Of a DNA stretch of 32,307 nucleotides, positions 14,855-24,091 are shown one piece after another. Position 1 is the stretch's first letter. Every line of letters begins with the position of its first letter. A program made the position numbers and the translations under genes. The notes beneath the pieces are model-generated. The model searched no databases. It worked only from the letters and a program-made list of their open reading frames with translations, and was not told the DNA's origin. The stretch lies in the NCBI GenBank assembly GCA_937907685.1, contig CALCXF010000037.1, forward strand, positions 1-32,307, given 5' to 3'. The DNA is from an uncultured Nostocoides sp. (GTDB lineage: Bacteria; Actinomycetota; Actinomycetes; Actinomycetales; Dermatophilaceae).

Positions 14855-16336
14855 ATGTCGACGCCTCCCGTCTCGGCCGCGCGCACCGCCCGGCTCGTCG
14901 GCGGGCTCTCGCCCGGCCGCCCGGCATACCGCGCCCTGGCCGACGCCCTCCGGGTCGCCGTCGCCGACGGCCGCATCGCCGCCGGCGCCCGGCTGCCGAG
15001 CGAACGCGAGCTCACGGCGGCCCTCGACGTCAGCCGCACCACGGTGACGAGGGCGTATGCGGTGCTGCGGGACAGCGGGTACCTCACCTCGCGTCGGGGG
15101 TCCGGCTCGGTCGCGACCCTCCCATCGGGGAGCCGGCGGCGGGGCACGGGCTCGCTCTTCCCGGCCGACGCCTCCGAGGACGTCATCGACCTGACCTGCG
15201 CTGCCACCCGCGCCCCCGCCGGCGTCGTCGAGGCGTACGAGCGGGCGGTGGGGCAGCTTCCGGCGCACCTCGCGGGGGCCGGCTACCTCACCCTCGGCGT
15301 GCCGGAGCTCCGAGAGGTCATCGCCGACCGCTACACCGCTCGGGGGCTGCCGACGGGCCCGGACGAGGTCCTCGTGACCTCCGGAGCCGTCGCGGGCATC
15401 GGCATCGTCCTGCGAGCACTGGTCGCCCACGGTGACCGGGTCGTCGTCGAGAACCCGACGTACCCCAACACCGTGGATGCCCTGCGGCGCAGCGGGGCTC
15501 GTCTCGTGACCATGGCGATGGATCCCGACGGGTGGGACGTGCCCGAGTCGGCGCGCACGGTCCGCGCGGCGGGGGCCACGGCGGCGGTCCTCATCCCCGA
15601 CTTCCACAACCCCACCGGCGCACTCATGCGCGACGAGCAGCGCGCCCAGCTCGCCCGTGCACTGCGGACGGCGAGAACGGTGCCGATCATCGACGAGACG
15701 ATCGCCGAGATCGACCTCGATGAGGGTCCTCGTCCGGTGCCGTTCGGCGTCCACGACCCGCGGACGATCAGCGTGGGCAGCGCCTCGAAGTCGCACTGGG
15801 GCGGCCTGCGCACGGGGTGGGTGCGCGCCCCCCGGTCGGCCCTTCCCGCGCTCGTCGAGGCCCGGGTCACGACCGACCTCGGCGCGCCCGTGCTCGAGCA
15901 GCTCGTCCTCCTCGAGCTGATGCGGCTCGCCCCCGGGTTGACCGCGGAGCGGCGCGAGGACCTGCGCGCGTCGCGCGACGCACTCGTGACGGCCCTCCGG
16001 GCGCGCCTTCCCGACGTCCGCTTCCAGGTGCCTCGCGGCGGGTTGTCCCTCTGGTGCGAGCTGCCCGACGGCGTCGACGCTGCCGGCGTCACGGTCGCCG
16101 CCGAGGACGAGAAGCTCCTCGTCGCGGCCGGGCCCCGCTTCGCTGTGGTGGGCGGCCTGGAGCGGTGGGTGCGGCTGCCCTACGTCCTCGCACCCGAGGT
16201 GATGACCGAGGCCGTCGAGCGGTTCGCCCGGGCGGTCGAGGCGACCCGACTCCTGGGGTCGCGCCGCGCCGGCACACGGAGGCCGACTCCGTCCCCCGGG
16301 ACGGGCGACACCACGCGCCGTCCGCTCGTGGCCTGA
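14855..16336 (+). CDS. MocR-type regulator (GntR winged helix + aminotransferase fold), YczR-like
   Basis: A 493-residue transcription factor of the MocR subfamily. The GntR winged-helix domain occupies about 20-90 (LPSERELTAALDVSRTTV, 47-64). A fold-type-I aminotransferase-like domain fills about 110-470. PLP-binding residues are retained: HNPTG (251-255), D280 in IIDE, and the Schiff-base lysine K312 in SASKSHWGG. It should therefore bind PLP or an amino-acid adduct as effector; regulators of this type rarely transaminate. It is divergent from the yczE-type gene over an array of TGGCC repeats, which fits autoregulation and control of yczE. The transcript is probably leaderless. Confidence 0.92.
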   Translation: MSTPPVSAARTARLVGGLSPGRPAYRALADALRVAVADGRIAAGARLPSERELTAALDVSRTTVTRAYAVLRDSGYLTSRRGSGSVATLPSGSRRRGTGSLFPADASEDVIDLTCAATRAPAGVVEAYERAVGQLPAHLAGAGYLTLGVPELREVIADRYTARGLPTGPDEVLVTSGAVAGIGIVLRALVAHGDRVVVENPTYPNTVDALRRSGARLVTMAMDPDGWDVPESARTVRAAGATAAVLIPDFHNPTGALMRDEQRAQLARALRTARTVPIIDETIAEIDLDEGPRPVPFGVHDPRTISVGSASKSHWGGLRTGWVRAPRSALPALVEARVTTDLGAPVLEQLVLLELMRLAPGLTAERREDLRASRDALVTALRARLPDVRFQVPRGGLSLWCELPDGVDAAGVTVAAEDEKLLVAAGPRFAVVGGLERWVRLPYVLAPEVMTEAVERFARAVEATRLLGSRRAGTRRPTPSPGTGDTTRRPLVA

Positions 16337-16355
16337 GCCGGCGGGGGACGCGGCG

Positions 16356-16379
16356 GCCGCCATCCACCCGGGAGGCGGC
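16356..16379 (+). terminator. Hairpin after the MocR gene
   Basis: GCCGCC (16356-16361) pairs with GGCGGC (16374-16379) over a 12-base loop. It is 20 bases after the MocR stop and before the tesB promoter. No T-run. Confidence 0.33.
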
Positions 16380-16406
16380 GGGCGCACGAGGTTCGGAGCC
16401 GCTGGC

Positions 16407-16412
16407 TATCGT
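16407..16412 (+). promoter_or_regulatory. Leaderless -10 box for tesB
   Basis: TATCGT ends seven bases before GTG 16420. No ribosome site is present, so the mRNA probably begins at the GTG. Confidence 0.55.
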
Positions 16413-16419
16413 TACCCCG

Positions 16420-17391
16420 GTGACGACCCGGCAGCCGGCCCCGCTCCTCGACCTGCTGGCCACCCTCGACCTCGAAGAGCTCGGCTCGGCGCAGGTGAGC
16501 GTCCAGCCGCTCTCGACCGCGGGTGGGCTGACCGGTGAGGAGCGCGTGCCGCTGCCGGAGACCTTCGCCGAGGACATCACGCTGTTCCGCGGGCAGAGCC
16601 AGAAGCAGCCCCATGGACGGGTGTTCGGCGGGCAGGTTCTCGCCCAGGGCGTCATCGCGTGCGGCCGTACGGTTCTCGCGCTCGAGGACGGCCCCGATCG
16701 GCGGTTGCACTCGATGCACGCGTACTTCATGCGCCCGGGCGACGACACGCAGCCGATCACCTTCAGCGTCGAGCGGATGCGCGACGGCAGGTCCTTCTCC
16801 ACGCGCCGGGTGCACGCGATCCAGCACGGCAAGCCGATCCTCTCGATGAGCGCGTCCTTCCAGCTGCCCGACGGTGGTGTCGACCACCAGGACCCGGTGC
16901 CCGACGCACCCGACCCGCTCGTCGTGCCGTCGCTCGCCGAGGTCTTCGCCGGTGTGGACCACCCAGCCGCACGCCACCTGGCAGAGGACCGGGCCATCGA
17001 GCAGCGCCACGTCGAGGGCAACCTCTTCGTCACCCCCGCGACCGACCTCGTCGCCGACCAGCGGGTCTGGATGCGTGCGATCGGCGACCTCCCCGACGAC
17101 CCGCTGGTCCACGACGCCGTGCTGGCCTATGCCTCCGACTACACGCTCCTCGAGTCGATCCTGCGTCGGCACGGCAAGACCTGGCGGACCCCCGGGCTGC
17201 GGGCCGCGAGCCTCGACCACGCGATGTGGTTCCACCGCCCGGCCCGTGCGGACGAGTGGCTCCTCTATGCCGAGCACTCCCCGTCCGCCCAGGGGGGCCG
17301 CGGGCTGGGCATCGGCCGCATGTTCACCCAGGAGGGAACCCTGGTCGCGACGGTCGCCCAGGAGGGCATGCTCCGCCTCCCGACTCCCTGA
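16420..17391 (+). CDS. tesB: Acyl-CoA thioesterase II
   Basis: A 323-residue double-hotdog thioesterase that hydrolyses medium- and long-chain acyl-CoA to free acid and CoA. Typical TesB motifs are FRGQSQ and GRVFGGQVLAQ in the first hotdog, LHSMHAYFMRPG (about 97-108), SLDHAMWFHRP in the second hotdog, and TQEGTLVATVAQEG at the end, which carries the active-site Gln region. The C-terminus is complete. The N-terminus is somewhat longer than E. coli TesB (286 aa). GTG 16420 is preferred because of the -10 box seven bases upstream. It converges with treZ; a hairpin contains both stop codons. Confidence 0.92.
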   Translation: MTTRQPAPLLDLLATLDLEELGSAQVSVQPLSTAGGLTGEERVPLPETFAEDITLFRGQSQKQPHGRVFGGQVLAQGVIACGRTVLALEDGPDRRLHSMHAYFMRPGDDTQPITFSVERMRDGRSFSTRRVHAIQHGKPILSMSASFQLPDGGVDHQDPVPDAPDPLVVPSLAEVFAGVDHPAARHLAEDRAIEQRHVEGNLFVTPATDLVADQRVWMRAIGDLPDDPLVHDAVLAYASDYTLLESILRRHGKTWRTPGLRAASLDHAMWFHRPARADEWLLYAEHSPSAQGGRGLGIGRMFTQEGTLVATVAQEGMLRLPTP

Positions 17392-17410
17392 CGTCGTCTG
17401 TCGGCGTCAG
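17388..17410. terminator. Bidirectional hairpin containing both tesB and treZ stop codons
   Basis: CTGACG (17388-17393) and CGTCAG (17405-17410) form a perfect six-pair stem with an 11-base loop. The tesB TGA lies in one arm and the treZ TGA in the other. The whole intergenic gap is 15 bases. Confidence 0.45.
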
Positions 17411-19266
17411 CGGAGCCGGAGCACGGCAACCGCGTGGGGCGGCAGGGTGACGACCCCCTCGCCGACATCCGTGCCGTCCTCCTCCCACGCCAGTAGCAGC
17501 GCACCGGGACCCGCGGCCACGGGCACCGCCTGCTCGCGCTCGGCGAGGTTCGCCACCACCGCGTACGCCGGTCGGCCGGCGGGTGCATGGACCAGCACCA
17601 CCCAGTGGGCGTCCTCGTCGACGTCGACGGAGACATCGGCGAAGCGCGTCGGCGCGGAGGTGAGGAGGTCGCGGCGCAGGCGGGTGCACGCGGTGTACCA
17701 GCGGAGCGCCCGCGCCCGGGCTGGCTCCTCCACCTCGGCCCAGTCGAGCACCGAACGGTCTCGTGTCGCCGGGTCCTGCGGGTCGGGCACCTCGTCCTCG
17801 GACCAGCCGTGCGAGCCGAACTCGGCCCGCCGCCCGCGCCGGACGGCATCCGCGAGCACCTCCTCCTCGAAGCTCGTGAAGAACTGCCAGGGCGTCGACG
17901 CGGCCCACTCCTCGCCCATGAAGATCATCGGCGTCGTGGGAGCCAGCAGGTAGAGCGCAGCACCTGCGGCCTGCAGGCCCGGAGCGAGGGACGCGGTGAT
18001 CCGGTCACCGGCCATCCGGTTGCCGACCTGGTCGTGCGTCTGCAGGTAGCCGAGGAGCCGACGTGCGTCGAGGCGGTCCACGTCCACCGGCCGCCCCCAG
18101 AGACGGCCACGGAACGTCGACATCGTGCCGTCGTGGAGGAAACCGCGGGTCAGCACCTTGGCGAGCACATCGAGCGGGCCGGCCTCGTCACGGCCACCAC
18201 CGCCGGCGAAGTCCGCGTAGTACCCGTGCCGCTCGCCCGTCAGGGACACGTGCAGCGCATGGTGGATGTCGTCGTCCCACTGCGCCGTCATGCCGCGGCC
18301 ACCCTCGCTCGTCGGGGTCACCATGACCGGGTCGTTGAGGTCGCTCTCGGCCACGAGGTCGAGGGGGCGGCCCACCTCGTCGGCCAGGCCGGCGACGACG
18401 TCGGAGAGCTCGGCGAGGTAGTGCCGTCCAGAGTCGTCCTTCAGCTCGTGAACGGCGTCGATCCGCAGGGCGTCGAGGTGGAAGTCGCGGAACCAGCGCA
18501 CGGCGTTCTCGAGGAGGAAGGCCCGCACCTGCTCGGACCCCTCGTTGTCGAGGTTCACTGCCGGGCCCCACGGGGTCTCGTGCGCCGAGGTGAAGTACGG
18601 CCCGAACCGCGAGAGGTAGTTGCCACTGGAACCGAGGTGGTTGTGCACGACGTCCAGGCACACTCCCAGCCCTCGGGTGTGGCAGGCGTCGACGAAGCGC
18701 TGCAGCGCCTGCGGGCCGCCGTAGCCGTCGTCCACGGCGTAGAGAGCCACGCCGTCGTAGCCCCAGTTCCACCGGCCGGGAAACTCGGCCACCGGCATGA
18801 GCTCGACGACGTCGACGCCCAGGTCGACGAGGTGGTCCAGCCGAACCAACGCGGCGTCGAGAGTGCCCTCAGCGGTGAAGGTGCCGATGTGCAGCTCGTA
18901 GAACACGCCACCGAGCACGCCTGCGCCCGAACGGGGTCCGAGCCACGCGCCGTCGCTCCAGGAAAAGGCGCCAGCGTCGAACGTCCGGCTCGGACCGTGG
19001 ACGCCGTACGGCAGCCACGCACCGCGAGGATCAGGAAGCGCCGGCCCGTCCCCGCCGAGCAGGAACGCGTAGTCGATCGGGTATGCCGTCCCCGCGCCCG
19101 ACGCGTCACCTGGGGGTTCCCAGCACCACCAGGACTTCCCGACGGCCGTCATCGGGTCGCGCCGGGCCGGCTCACCGACCGGTGCCCACTCCAGGTCCAC
19201 CCGGGTGGCCGCGGGCGCCCACACCGCGATCGGCACCCGGCCGGCCGGCCAGCGTCGATCCTCCAC
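17407..19266 (-). CDS. treZ: Malto-oligosyltrehalose trehalohydrolase
   Basis: TreZ releases free trehalose from maltooligosyltrehalose made by TreY. The length of 619 residues is normal. An N-terminal beta-sandwich (about 1-100) precedes the GH13 barrel. Catalytic motifs are DVVHNH (205-210), LRIDAVHEL with nucleophile D270, VAESD with acid E307, and LQTHDQVGNR with D412. GTG 19266 has a strong AGGAGG five bases upstream. It is the third gene of a treX-treY-treZ operon, 51 bases after treY. There is no sign of truncation. The gene order treX-treY-treZ is the same as in M. tuberculosis. Confidence 0.97.
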   Translation of the reverse strand: MEDRRWPAGRVPIAVWAPAATRVDLEWAPVGEPARRDPMTAVGKSWWCWEPPGDASGAGTAYPIDYAFLLGGDGPALPDPRGAWLPYGVHGPSRTFDAGAFSWSDGAWLGPRSGAGVLGGVFYELHIGTFTAEGTLDAALVRLDHLVDLGVDVVELMPVAEFPGRWNWGYDGVALYAVDDGYGGPQALQRFVDACHTRGLGVCLDVVHNHLGSSGNYLSRFGPYFTSAHETPWGPAVNLDNEGSEQVRAFLLENAVRWFRDFHLDALRIDAVHELKDDSGRHYLAELSDVVAGLADEVGRPLDLVAESDLNDPVMVTPTSEGGRGMTAQWDDDIHHALHVSLTGERHGYYADFAGGGGRDEAGPLDVLAKVLTRGFLHDGTMSTFRGRLWGRPVDVDRLDARRLLGYLQTHDQVGNRMAGDRITASLAPGLQAAGAALYLLAPTTPMIFMGEEWAASTPWQFFTSFEEEVLADAVRRGRRAEFGSHGWSEDEVPDPQDPATRDRSVLDWAEVEEPARARALRWYTACTRLRRDLLTSAPTRFADVSVDVDEDAHWVVLVHAPAGRPAYAVVANLAEREQAVPVAAGPGALLLAWEEDGTDVGEGVVTLPPHAVAVLRLR

Positions 19267-19317
19267 GGTCCCTCCTGTCCTTGCGTACTCCGGCCGTCCT
19301 ACCCGATGGACGACGGG

Positions 19318-21813
19318 TCACCCTTCGGCGGGAGACGGGACGCCATCCACCGGCCGAGCGTCCCTGCGGACGAGGAGGGCCACCGGAGCGTCGTCCAGGA
19401 GGCCCGCGAGGCGGACACCCGACCCGTCCGTGGTGACCCGGCGGCCCGTGAGGACCTCGCTCCACTCCCCGGGTGGCAGCTCCACGGTGGTGTCACCGAA
19501 GCCGCCGGCGGCCTCGAGCAGGCCGGCCGCCCGGGTCACCACCGTGACGACCTTCGGCCCGTCGCCATCCCCGCGGGCGAAGGCGAGGGCATGCTCGCTG
19601 GCGGTGGGCAACCCGGCATACGTCGTCGTCTCACCGACGAAGACCTCGGGGAGCTCACGACGCAGCGCGAGCGCCCGTGCAGTGACGCGCAGCTTCTCGT
19701 CGTCGAGGTCGAACGCCGGCTCGTCGGCGAGCACGCGGTGGAGGCGCTCGGCCCGGTCGGTCCAGTCAACGGGCCGCCGGTTGTCCGGGTCCACGAGCGA
19801 GAGCATCCCGATCTCGCACCCCTGGTAGACGTCGGGGACGCCGGGCAACGTCAGCTGGACGAGCTTCTGGCCGAGGATGTTGGCCCGGACCGACGGCTCG
19901 TGCGCAGCGGTCCAGGCGTCGAGGTGCCTCTTCACCGCACCATCGCGGGCAACCGCCCGGGCGTAGGCGACGACCATGTCCTCGTAGTCGGCGTCCCCGT
20001 CGACCCACGCGGTGTGCACCTTGGCCTCGCGGACCGCCTTGAGCACGTACTCCTCGAGACGTGCACCGCTGATGGGCCAGGTGCCGACGAGCGTCTGCCA
20101 GAGGAGGTACTCGGTGGGGCCGTCGAGCGCCTCCACGCGGTAGGGAGCCGCGATCGTGCGGGCCTCCGCGACCCAGGCCGCCCACCCCTCGCCGTCCTCG
20201 GCCAGCGGCATGAGCCGGGCGCGCACGTCCTCCGACCGCTTGGTGTCGTGGGTCGTCAGCGTCGTCATCGAGGTCGGCCAGGTGCTCACGAGACGCTCGC
20301 ACCAGGCGTGGAACTCCTCCACGGTGATGGACGGGTGGCCGGGGTGTCCGCCCACCTCGTTGGCACCGGCGAGCCGGAACCAGCGGTAGTAGGCGGTGTC
20401 CTCGATGCCCTTGGCCATCACCGGTCCGCAGGTCTGCTGGAACCGCAGCCGGAAGTCGTCGGCCACCGCCCGGGTGTCGAGCTGCGCCTCGGGCAGGTCC
20501 CGGCCGAGGACGAGGTCGACGACCAGTCCCAGTGCGTCGAGGTCGCTGGGCGCGAGGAGCTGCTGCGCCCGCTCCGCCGCCTGCTCGACGACCGCCTGCT
20601 GCTCGGGGTCGACACCACGGCTGGGGACGTAGGCGCGATAGCGGTCCATGGCCACGAGAAGCGCTTCGAGCGCCCGGCGGACCGCGGCGCTGTCGATGTC
20701 CCCGAGCACGCGCCGCACGAGCCGCATGAGCCGGTCCACCTCGGCCGCCTGGACGTCGTCGACGACCAGCCGCTTGGCGTCGGTGACGACGTCGTCCAGG
20801 CTCACACGGTCTGGCGCCGCGTCGGCCCACAACCGGTCCAGGACCTCGAGGCCTGCTGTGGGGGTGAGCACCTGCTGCACCCGGAGAAGGGCGTCGTACC
20901 CCGTCGTCCCGGCGCAGCGCCACGACTCGGGCAGGACCTCCTCGCCCTCGAGGATCTTCTCGCCGACGACCCACGCCCCCCCGGTCGCGTCGGCGAGCCG
21001 GTCGAGGTAGCCCTGCGGGTCCGCCAGCCCGTCCGGGTGGTCGATCCGGAAGCCGTCCACCTCCCCGTGGCCGTGCAGCGAGAGCAGGAGGGCGTGCGTC
21101 GCCATGAAGACGACGGGGTCCTCGACCCGCACCGCCACGAGGGACGTGACGTCGAAGAAGCGCCGGTAGTTGAGGGCCTCACCGGCCTCCCGCCAGCTGG
21201 ACAGGCGGTAGGCCTGTGCGCCGAGCAGCTCTGGAAGGGGCAGGTCCTCGGTGCCGGGTGCCACCGGGAACTCGGCGTCGTAGTAGCGCAGGACGTGCTC
21301 GGACCCGCTCGGCCCTCCGTCGTCGGCGACGACCAGCTCCCCCGACTCCACGGCCTGCTCGAGCGTGCCGCCCAGGACCGGCATGAGGATGCGGTCGTCC
21401 TCGGCCACCCAGTCGACGTCGAACCATCCCGCATACGAGGAGCGTGCGCCGTCGCGCAGGAGGGACCAGAACGGCGCGTTGAGGTGAGCCGGCCGCGGCA
21501 CCGCCATGTGGTTGGGGACCACGTCGAGGATGATGCCGAGGCCGGCCTCCCGGCACGCCGTGACGAGCCGCTCGAAGGCCTCGCGACCTCCGGCCTCCTC
21601 GTTGATCCGGGTGTGGTCGAGCACGTCGTAGCCGTGCGTCGACCCCGGGACGGCTTGGAGGACGGGTGAGAGGTAGAGGTGCGAGACGCCGAGCGAGGCC
21701 AGGTATGCCGTGTGCTCGGCCGCCGCGTCGAACCCGAAGCCGGCGTGGATCTGGAGGCGGTAGGTCGCGACGGGTACGACGCGGCCCGGGTCAGGGCGGT
21801 GGGGGGACGGCAT
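19318..21813 (-). CDS. treY: Malto-oligosyltrehalose synthase
   Basis: TreY is an intramolecular glucosyltransferase that turns the reducing-end alpha-1,4 bond of a maltodextrin into the alpha,alpha-1,1 bond of trehalose. It has 831 residues. N-terminal VATYRLQ (15-21) and LYLSPV (46-51) are family marks. Catalytic residues are D258 (FRIDHPDGL), E285 (VGEKIL) and D523 (LTTHDTKRSED). The large central insertion (about 310-470) is typical of TreY. ATG 21813 follows the treX stop by two bases; an in-frame GTG six bases earlier (21819) overlaps that stop and could also serve. The C-terminal beta domain is complete. Confidence 0.97.
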   Translation of the reverse strand: MPSPHRPDPGRVVPVATYRLQIHAGFGFDAAAEHTAYLASLGVSHLYLSPVLQAVPGSTHGYDVLDHTRINEEAGGREAFERLVTACREAGLGIILDVVPNHMAVPRPAHLNAPFWSLLRDGARSSYAGWFDVDWVAEDDRILMPVLGGTLEQAVESGELVVADDGGPSGSEHVLRYYDAEFPVAPGTEDLPLPELLGAQAYRLSSWREAGEALNYRRFFDVTSLVAVRVEDPVVFMATHALLLSLHGHGEVDGFRIDHPDGLADPQGYLDRLADATGGAWVVGEKILEGEEVLPESWRCAGTTGYDALLRVQQVLTPTAGLEVLDRLWADAAPDRVSLDDVVTDAKRLVVDDVQAAEVDRLMRLVRRVLGDIDSAAVRRALEALLVAMDRYRAYVPSRGVDPEQQAVVEQAAERAQQLLAPSDLDALGLVVDLVLGRDLPEAQLDTRAVADDFRLRFQQTCGPVMAKGIEDTAYYRWFRLAGANEVGGHPGHPSITVEEFHAWCERLVSTWPTSMTTLTTHDTKRSEDVRARLMPLAEDGEGWAAWVAEARTIAAPYRVEALDGPTEYLLWQTLVGTWPISGARLEEYVLKAVREAKVHTAWVDGDADYEDMVVAYARAVARDGAVKRHLDAWTAAHEPSVRANILGQKLVQLTLPGVPDVYQGCEIGMLSLVDPDNRRPVDWTDRAERLHRVLADEPAFDLDDEKLRVTARALALRRELPEVFVGETTTYAGLPTASEHALAFARGDGDGPKVVTVVTRAAGLLEAAGGFGDTTVELPPGEWSEVLTGRRVTTDGSGVRLAGLLDDAPVALLVRRDARPVDGVPSPAEG

Positions 21814-21815
21814 CC

Positions 21816-23963
21816 TCACGTCCGATTCGTCGTCGCCACTCCGGAGGGTGCCGTCGGGGTCTCCCTGGGGCTGCGCAGGAGGATGACGGACCGCGGCTTG
21901 GCCGACAGCTCGCTGCCGGGCTCGTGCCAGCCGGGGTCGACCGCGCTCCCCCCGGTGTCGACCTCGACGAGCCAGTGCTCGCCCCACTCCTGCCCGGGGA
22001 GGCGGAAGATTCTCTCTTCGTGGTCGGCGTTGAAGAGGACGAGGAAGTCGTCGTCGACCACCCGTCGGCCCCGGTTGTCCGGGGTGGGGATGGCGCGGCC
22101 GTTGAGGAACACCGACACCGTCGCCTCGCCGACCGACCAGTGCGACTCGGACATCGGCTCGCCCGAGGGCTGGAACCAGGCGATGTCGCCCATCTCGGAC
22201 TGACCGCCGTGCTGGGCGCTCCCGGCGAAGAACCTCCGCCGACGGAACACCGCGTGCTCCCGCCGCAGTGTCGTGAGGGCGGCCGTGAAGGCGAACAGCT
22301 CCTTCTCGGAGTCCTCGAGCTGCCAGTTCACCCAGGACAGCTCGTTGTCCTGGCAGTAGACGTTGTTGTTGCCCTGCTGGGTGCGGCCGATCTCGTCACC
22401 GTGGGCGATCATCGGGACGCCCTGGCTCAGGAGCAGCGTCGTGAGGAAGTTGCGCTGCTGCCGCAGGCGGAGCGCCTGGACCTCAGGGTCGTCGGCCGGG
22501 CCCTCCACGCCGCAGTTCCACGAGCGGTTGTGGCTCTCGCCGTCCCGGCCGTCCTCGCCGTTGGCCTCGTTGTGCTTCTCGTTGTACGACACGAGGTCTC
22601 GCAGCGTGAACCCGTCGTGGGCGGTGACGAAGTTGATCGAGGCGATGGGCTTCCGACCGCTGTGCTCGTAGAGGTCGCTGGAGCCGGTGAACCGTGAGGC
22701 GAACTCGCCGAGAGTGCGTGGCTCGCCACGCCAGAAGTCCCGCACCGTGTCGCGGTACTTGCCGTTCCACTCGGTCCACAAGGGGGGGAAGTTGCCGACC
22801 TGGTAGCCGCCGTCGCCGACGTCCCACGGCTCGGCGATGAGCTTGACCTGGGAGATCACCGGGTCCTGCTGGATGAGGTCGAAGAAGGCGGAGAGCTTGT
22901 CGACCTCGTGGAACTGGCGGGCCAGGGTGGCGGCGAGGTCGAAGCGGAAGCCGTCGACGTGCATCTCGGTGACCCAGTACCGCAGGGAGTCCATGATGAG
23001 CTGCAGCACGTGCGGGTGCCGCATGAGGAGGCTGTTCCCGGTGCCGGTCGTGTCGTAGTAGTGATCCTTCGCGTCGTCGACGAGCCGGTAGTAGGCCGCG
23101 TTGTCGATACCCCGGAAGCAGATCGTCGGCCCGAACTCGTTGCCCTCGGCCGTGTGGTTGTAGACGACGTCGAGGATGACCTCGATGTTGGAGTCGTGCA
23201 GGGCCTTGACCATCGCCTTGAACTCCGGGACCTGCTCGCCGCGCTGGCCCCGGGCGTACCCGTTGTGCGGCGCCAGGAAGCCGATGGTGTTGTAGCCCCA
23301 GTAGTTCGTGAGGCCCTTGGCCTGGAGCGAGGTGTCCTGGACGTACTGGTGCACCGGCATGAGCTCGATCGCCGTGACGCCGAGGGTCGTGAGGTGGTCG
23401 ATGATCGCGGGGTGCGCAATCGCGGCATACGTCCCGCGGACCTCCTCCGGCACCTCCGGGTGGGTCATCGTCAGACCCTTCACGTGGGCCTCGTAGATGA
23501 CGGTGTCGTGGTACTCGTGGTTCGGTGGCCGGTCGTGCCCCCAGTCGAAGTAGGGGTTGATGACGACCGAGAGCATGGTCTTGCCCAGGCTGTCCTCGGC
23601 GTTGCGCCTGCTGGGGTCCTTGAAGTCGTAGGAGAAGAGCGCCCGGTCGTTGGTCACCTGCCCCTCGATCGCCTTGGCGTAGGGGTCCAGCAGCAGCTTG
23701 CTCGGGTCGCAGCGATGTCCCTGCTCGGGCTCGTAGGGCCCGTGGACCCGGTACCCGTACCGCTGGCCCGGCTGCACGCCCGGGATGAAGACGTGCCAGA
23801 CGAACCCGTCCACCTCCGGCATCTCCACGCGGGTCTCGACGCCGCCGTCGTCGATGAGGCACAGCTCCACGTCCTCGGCGACCTCGCTGAACAGGGCGAA
23901 GTTCACCCCACTACCGTCGTACGTCGCCCCGAGGGGATAGGGCGTTCCGGGCCAGATCTCCAC
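21816..23963 (-). CDS. treX: Glycogen debranching enzyme (isoamylase type)
   Basis: TreX/GlgX hydrolyses alpha-1,6 branches of glycogen and so supplies linear maltodextrins for TreY. It has 715 residues. The N-terminal CBM48-like domain covers about 1-130. The GH13 barrel has DVVYNHT (265-271), FRFDLA with nucleophile D342, IAEPWD with acid E378, and TAHDG with D450. The long loop with GEDGRDGESHNRSWNCG (about 470-490) is characteristic of the family. The GTG start at 23963 is chosen for GGAAGG six bases upstream; the open frame continues 40 codons further without a ribosome site. It is the first gene of the trehalose operon and diverges from the SDR gene. Confidence 0.96.
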   Translation of the reverse strand: MEIWPGTPYPLGATYDGSGVNFALFSEVAEDVELCLIDDGGVETRVEMPEVDGFVWHVFIPGVQPGQRYGYRVHGPYEPEQGHRCDPSKLLLDPYAKAIEGQVTNDRALFSYDFKDPSRRNAEDSLGKTMLSVVINPYFDWGHDRPPNHEYHDTVIYEAHVKGLTMTHPEVPEEVRGTYAAIAHPAIIDHLTTLGVTAIELMPVHQYVQDTSLQAKGLTNYWGYNTIGFLAPHNGYARGQRGEQVPEFKAMVKALHDSNIEVILDVVYNHTAEGNEFGPTICFRGIDNAAYYRLVDDAKDHYYDTTGTGNSLLMRHPHVLQLIMDSLRYWVTEMHVDGFRFDLAATLARQFHEVDKLSAFFDLIQQDPVISQVKLIAEPWDVGDGGYQVGNFPPLWTEWNGKYRDTVRDFWRGEPRTLGEFASRFTGSSDLYEHSGRKPIASINFVTAHDGFTLRDLVSYNEKHNEANGEDGRDGESHNRSWNCGVEGPADDPEVQALRLRQQRNFLTTLLLSQGVPMIAHGDEIGRTQQGNNNVYCQDNELSWVNWQLEDSEKELFAFTAALTTLRREHAVFRRRRFFAGSAQHGGQSEMGDIAWFQPSGEPMSESHWSVGEATVSVFLNGRAIPTPDNRGRRVVDDDFLVLFNADHEERIFRLPGQEWGEHWLVEVDTGGSAVDPGWHEPGSELSAKPRSVILLRSPRETPTAPSGVATTNRT

Positions 23964-23978
23964 TACTTGCCTTCCGTG

Positions 23979-23991
23979 TGTGGTCACCACA
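23979..23991. promoter_or_regulatory. Palindrome just upstream of the treX ribosome site
   Basis: TGTGGT C ACCACA is a perfect six-plus-six inverted repeat ending about 16 bases before the treX GTG. It could be an operator or a leader hairpin that affects the ribosome site. Confidence 0.35.
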
Positions 23992-24045
23992 GGCCAGCGA
24001 CGGTGCTGGGCGCAGCGCGCCATGGGGCCCGCCGCAGTGGAGGTC

Positions 24046-24051
24046 AACCTA
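24046..24051 (-). promoter_or_regulatory. Possible -10 box of the treXYZ operon
   Basis: TAGGTT on the minus strand fits TAnnnT and would give a 5' leader of about 75 bases. A -35 is not clear. Confidence 0.3.
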
Positions 24052-24091
24052 CCGTCGGCATGGGGGACCGACGAAAACGTCACCTACCCGC

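Noticed and set aside
17587-21669. A 1360-codon plus-strand open frame across treZ and treY
   Set aside because: It is antisense to two clear GH13 enzymes with complete catalytic residues. Its translation is low-complexity Val/Glu/Arg/Leu, typical of the shadow frame of GC-rich genes.
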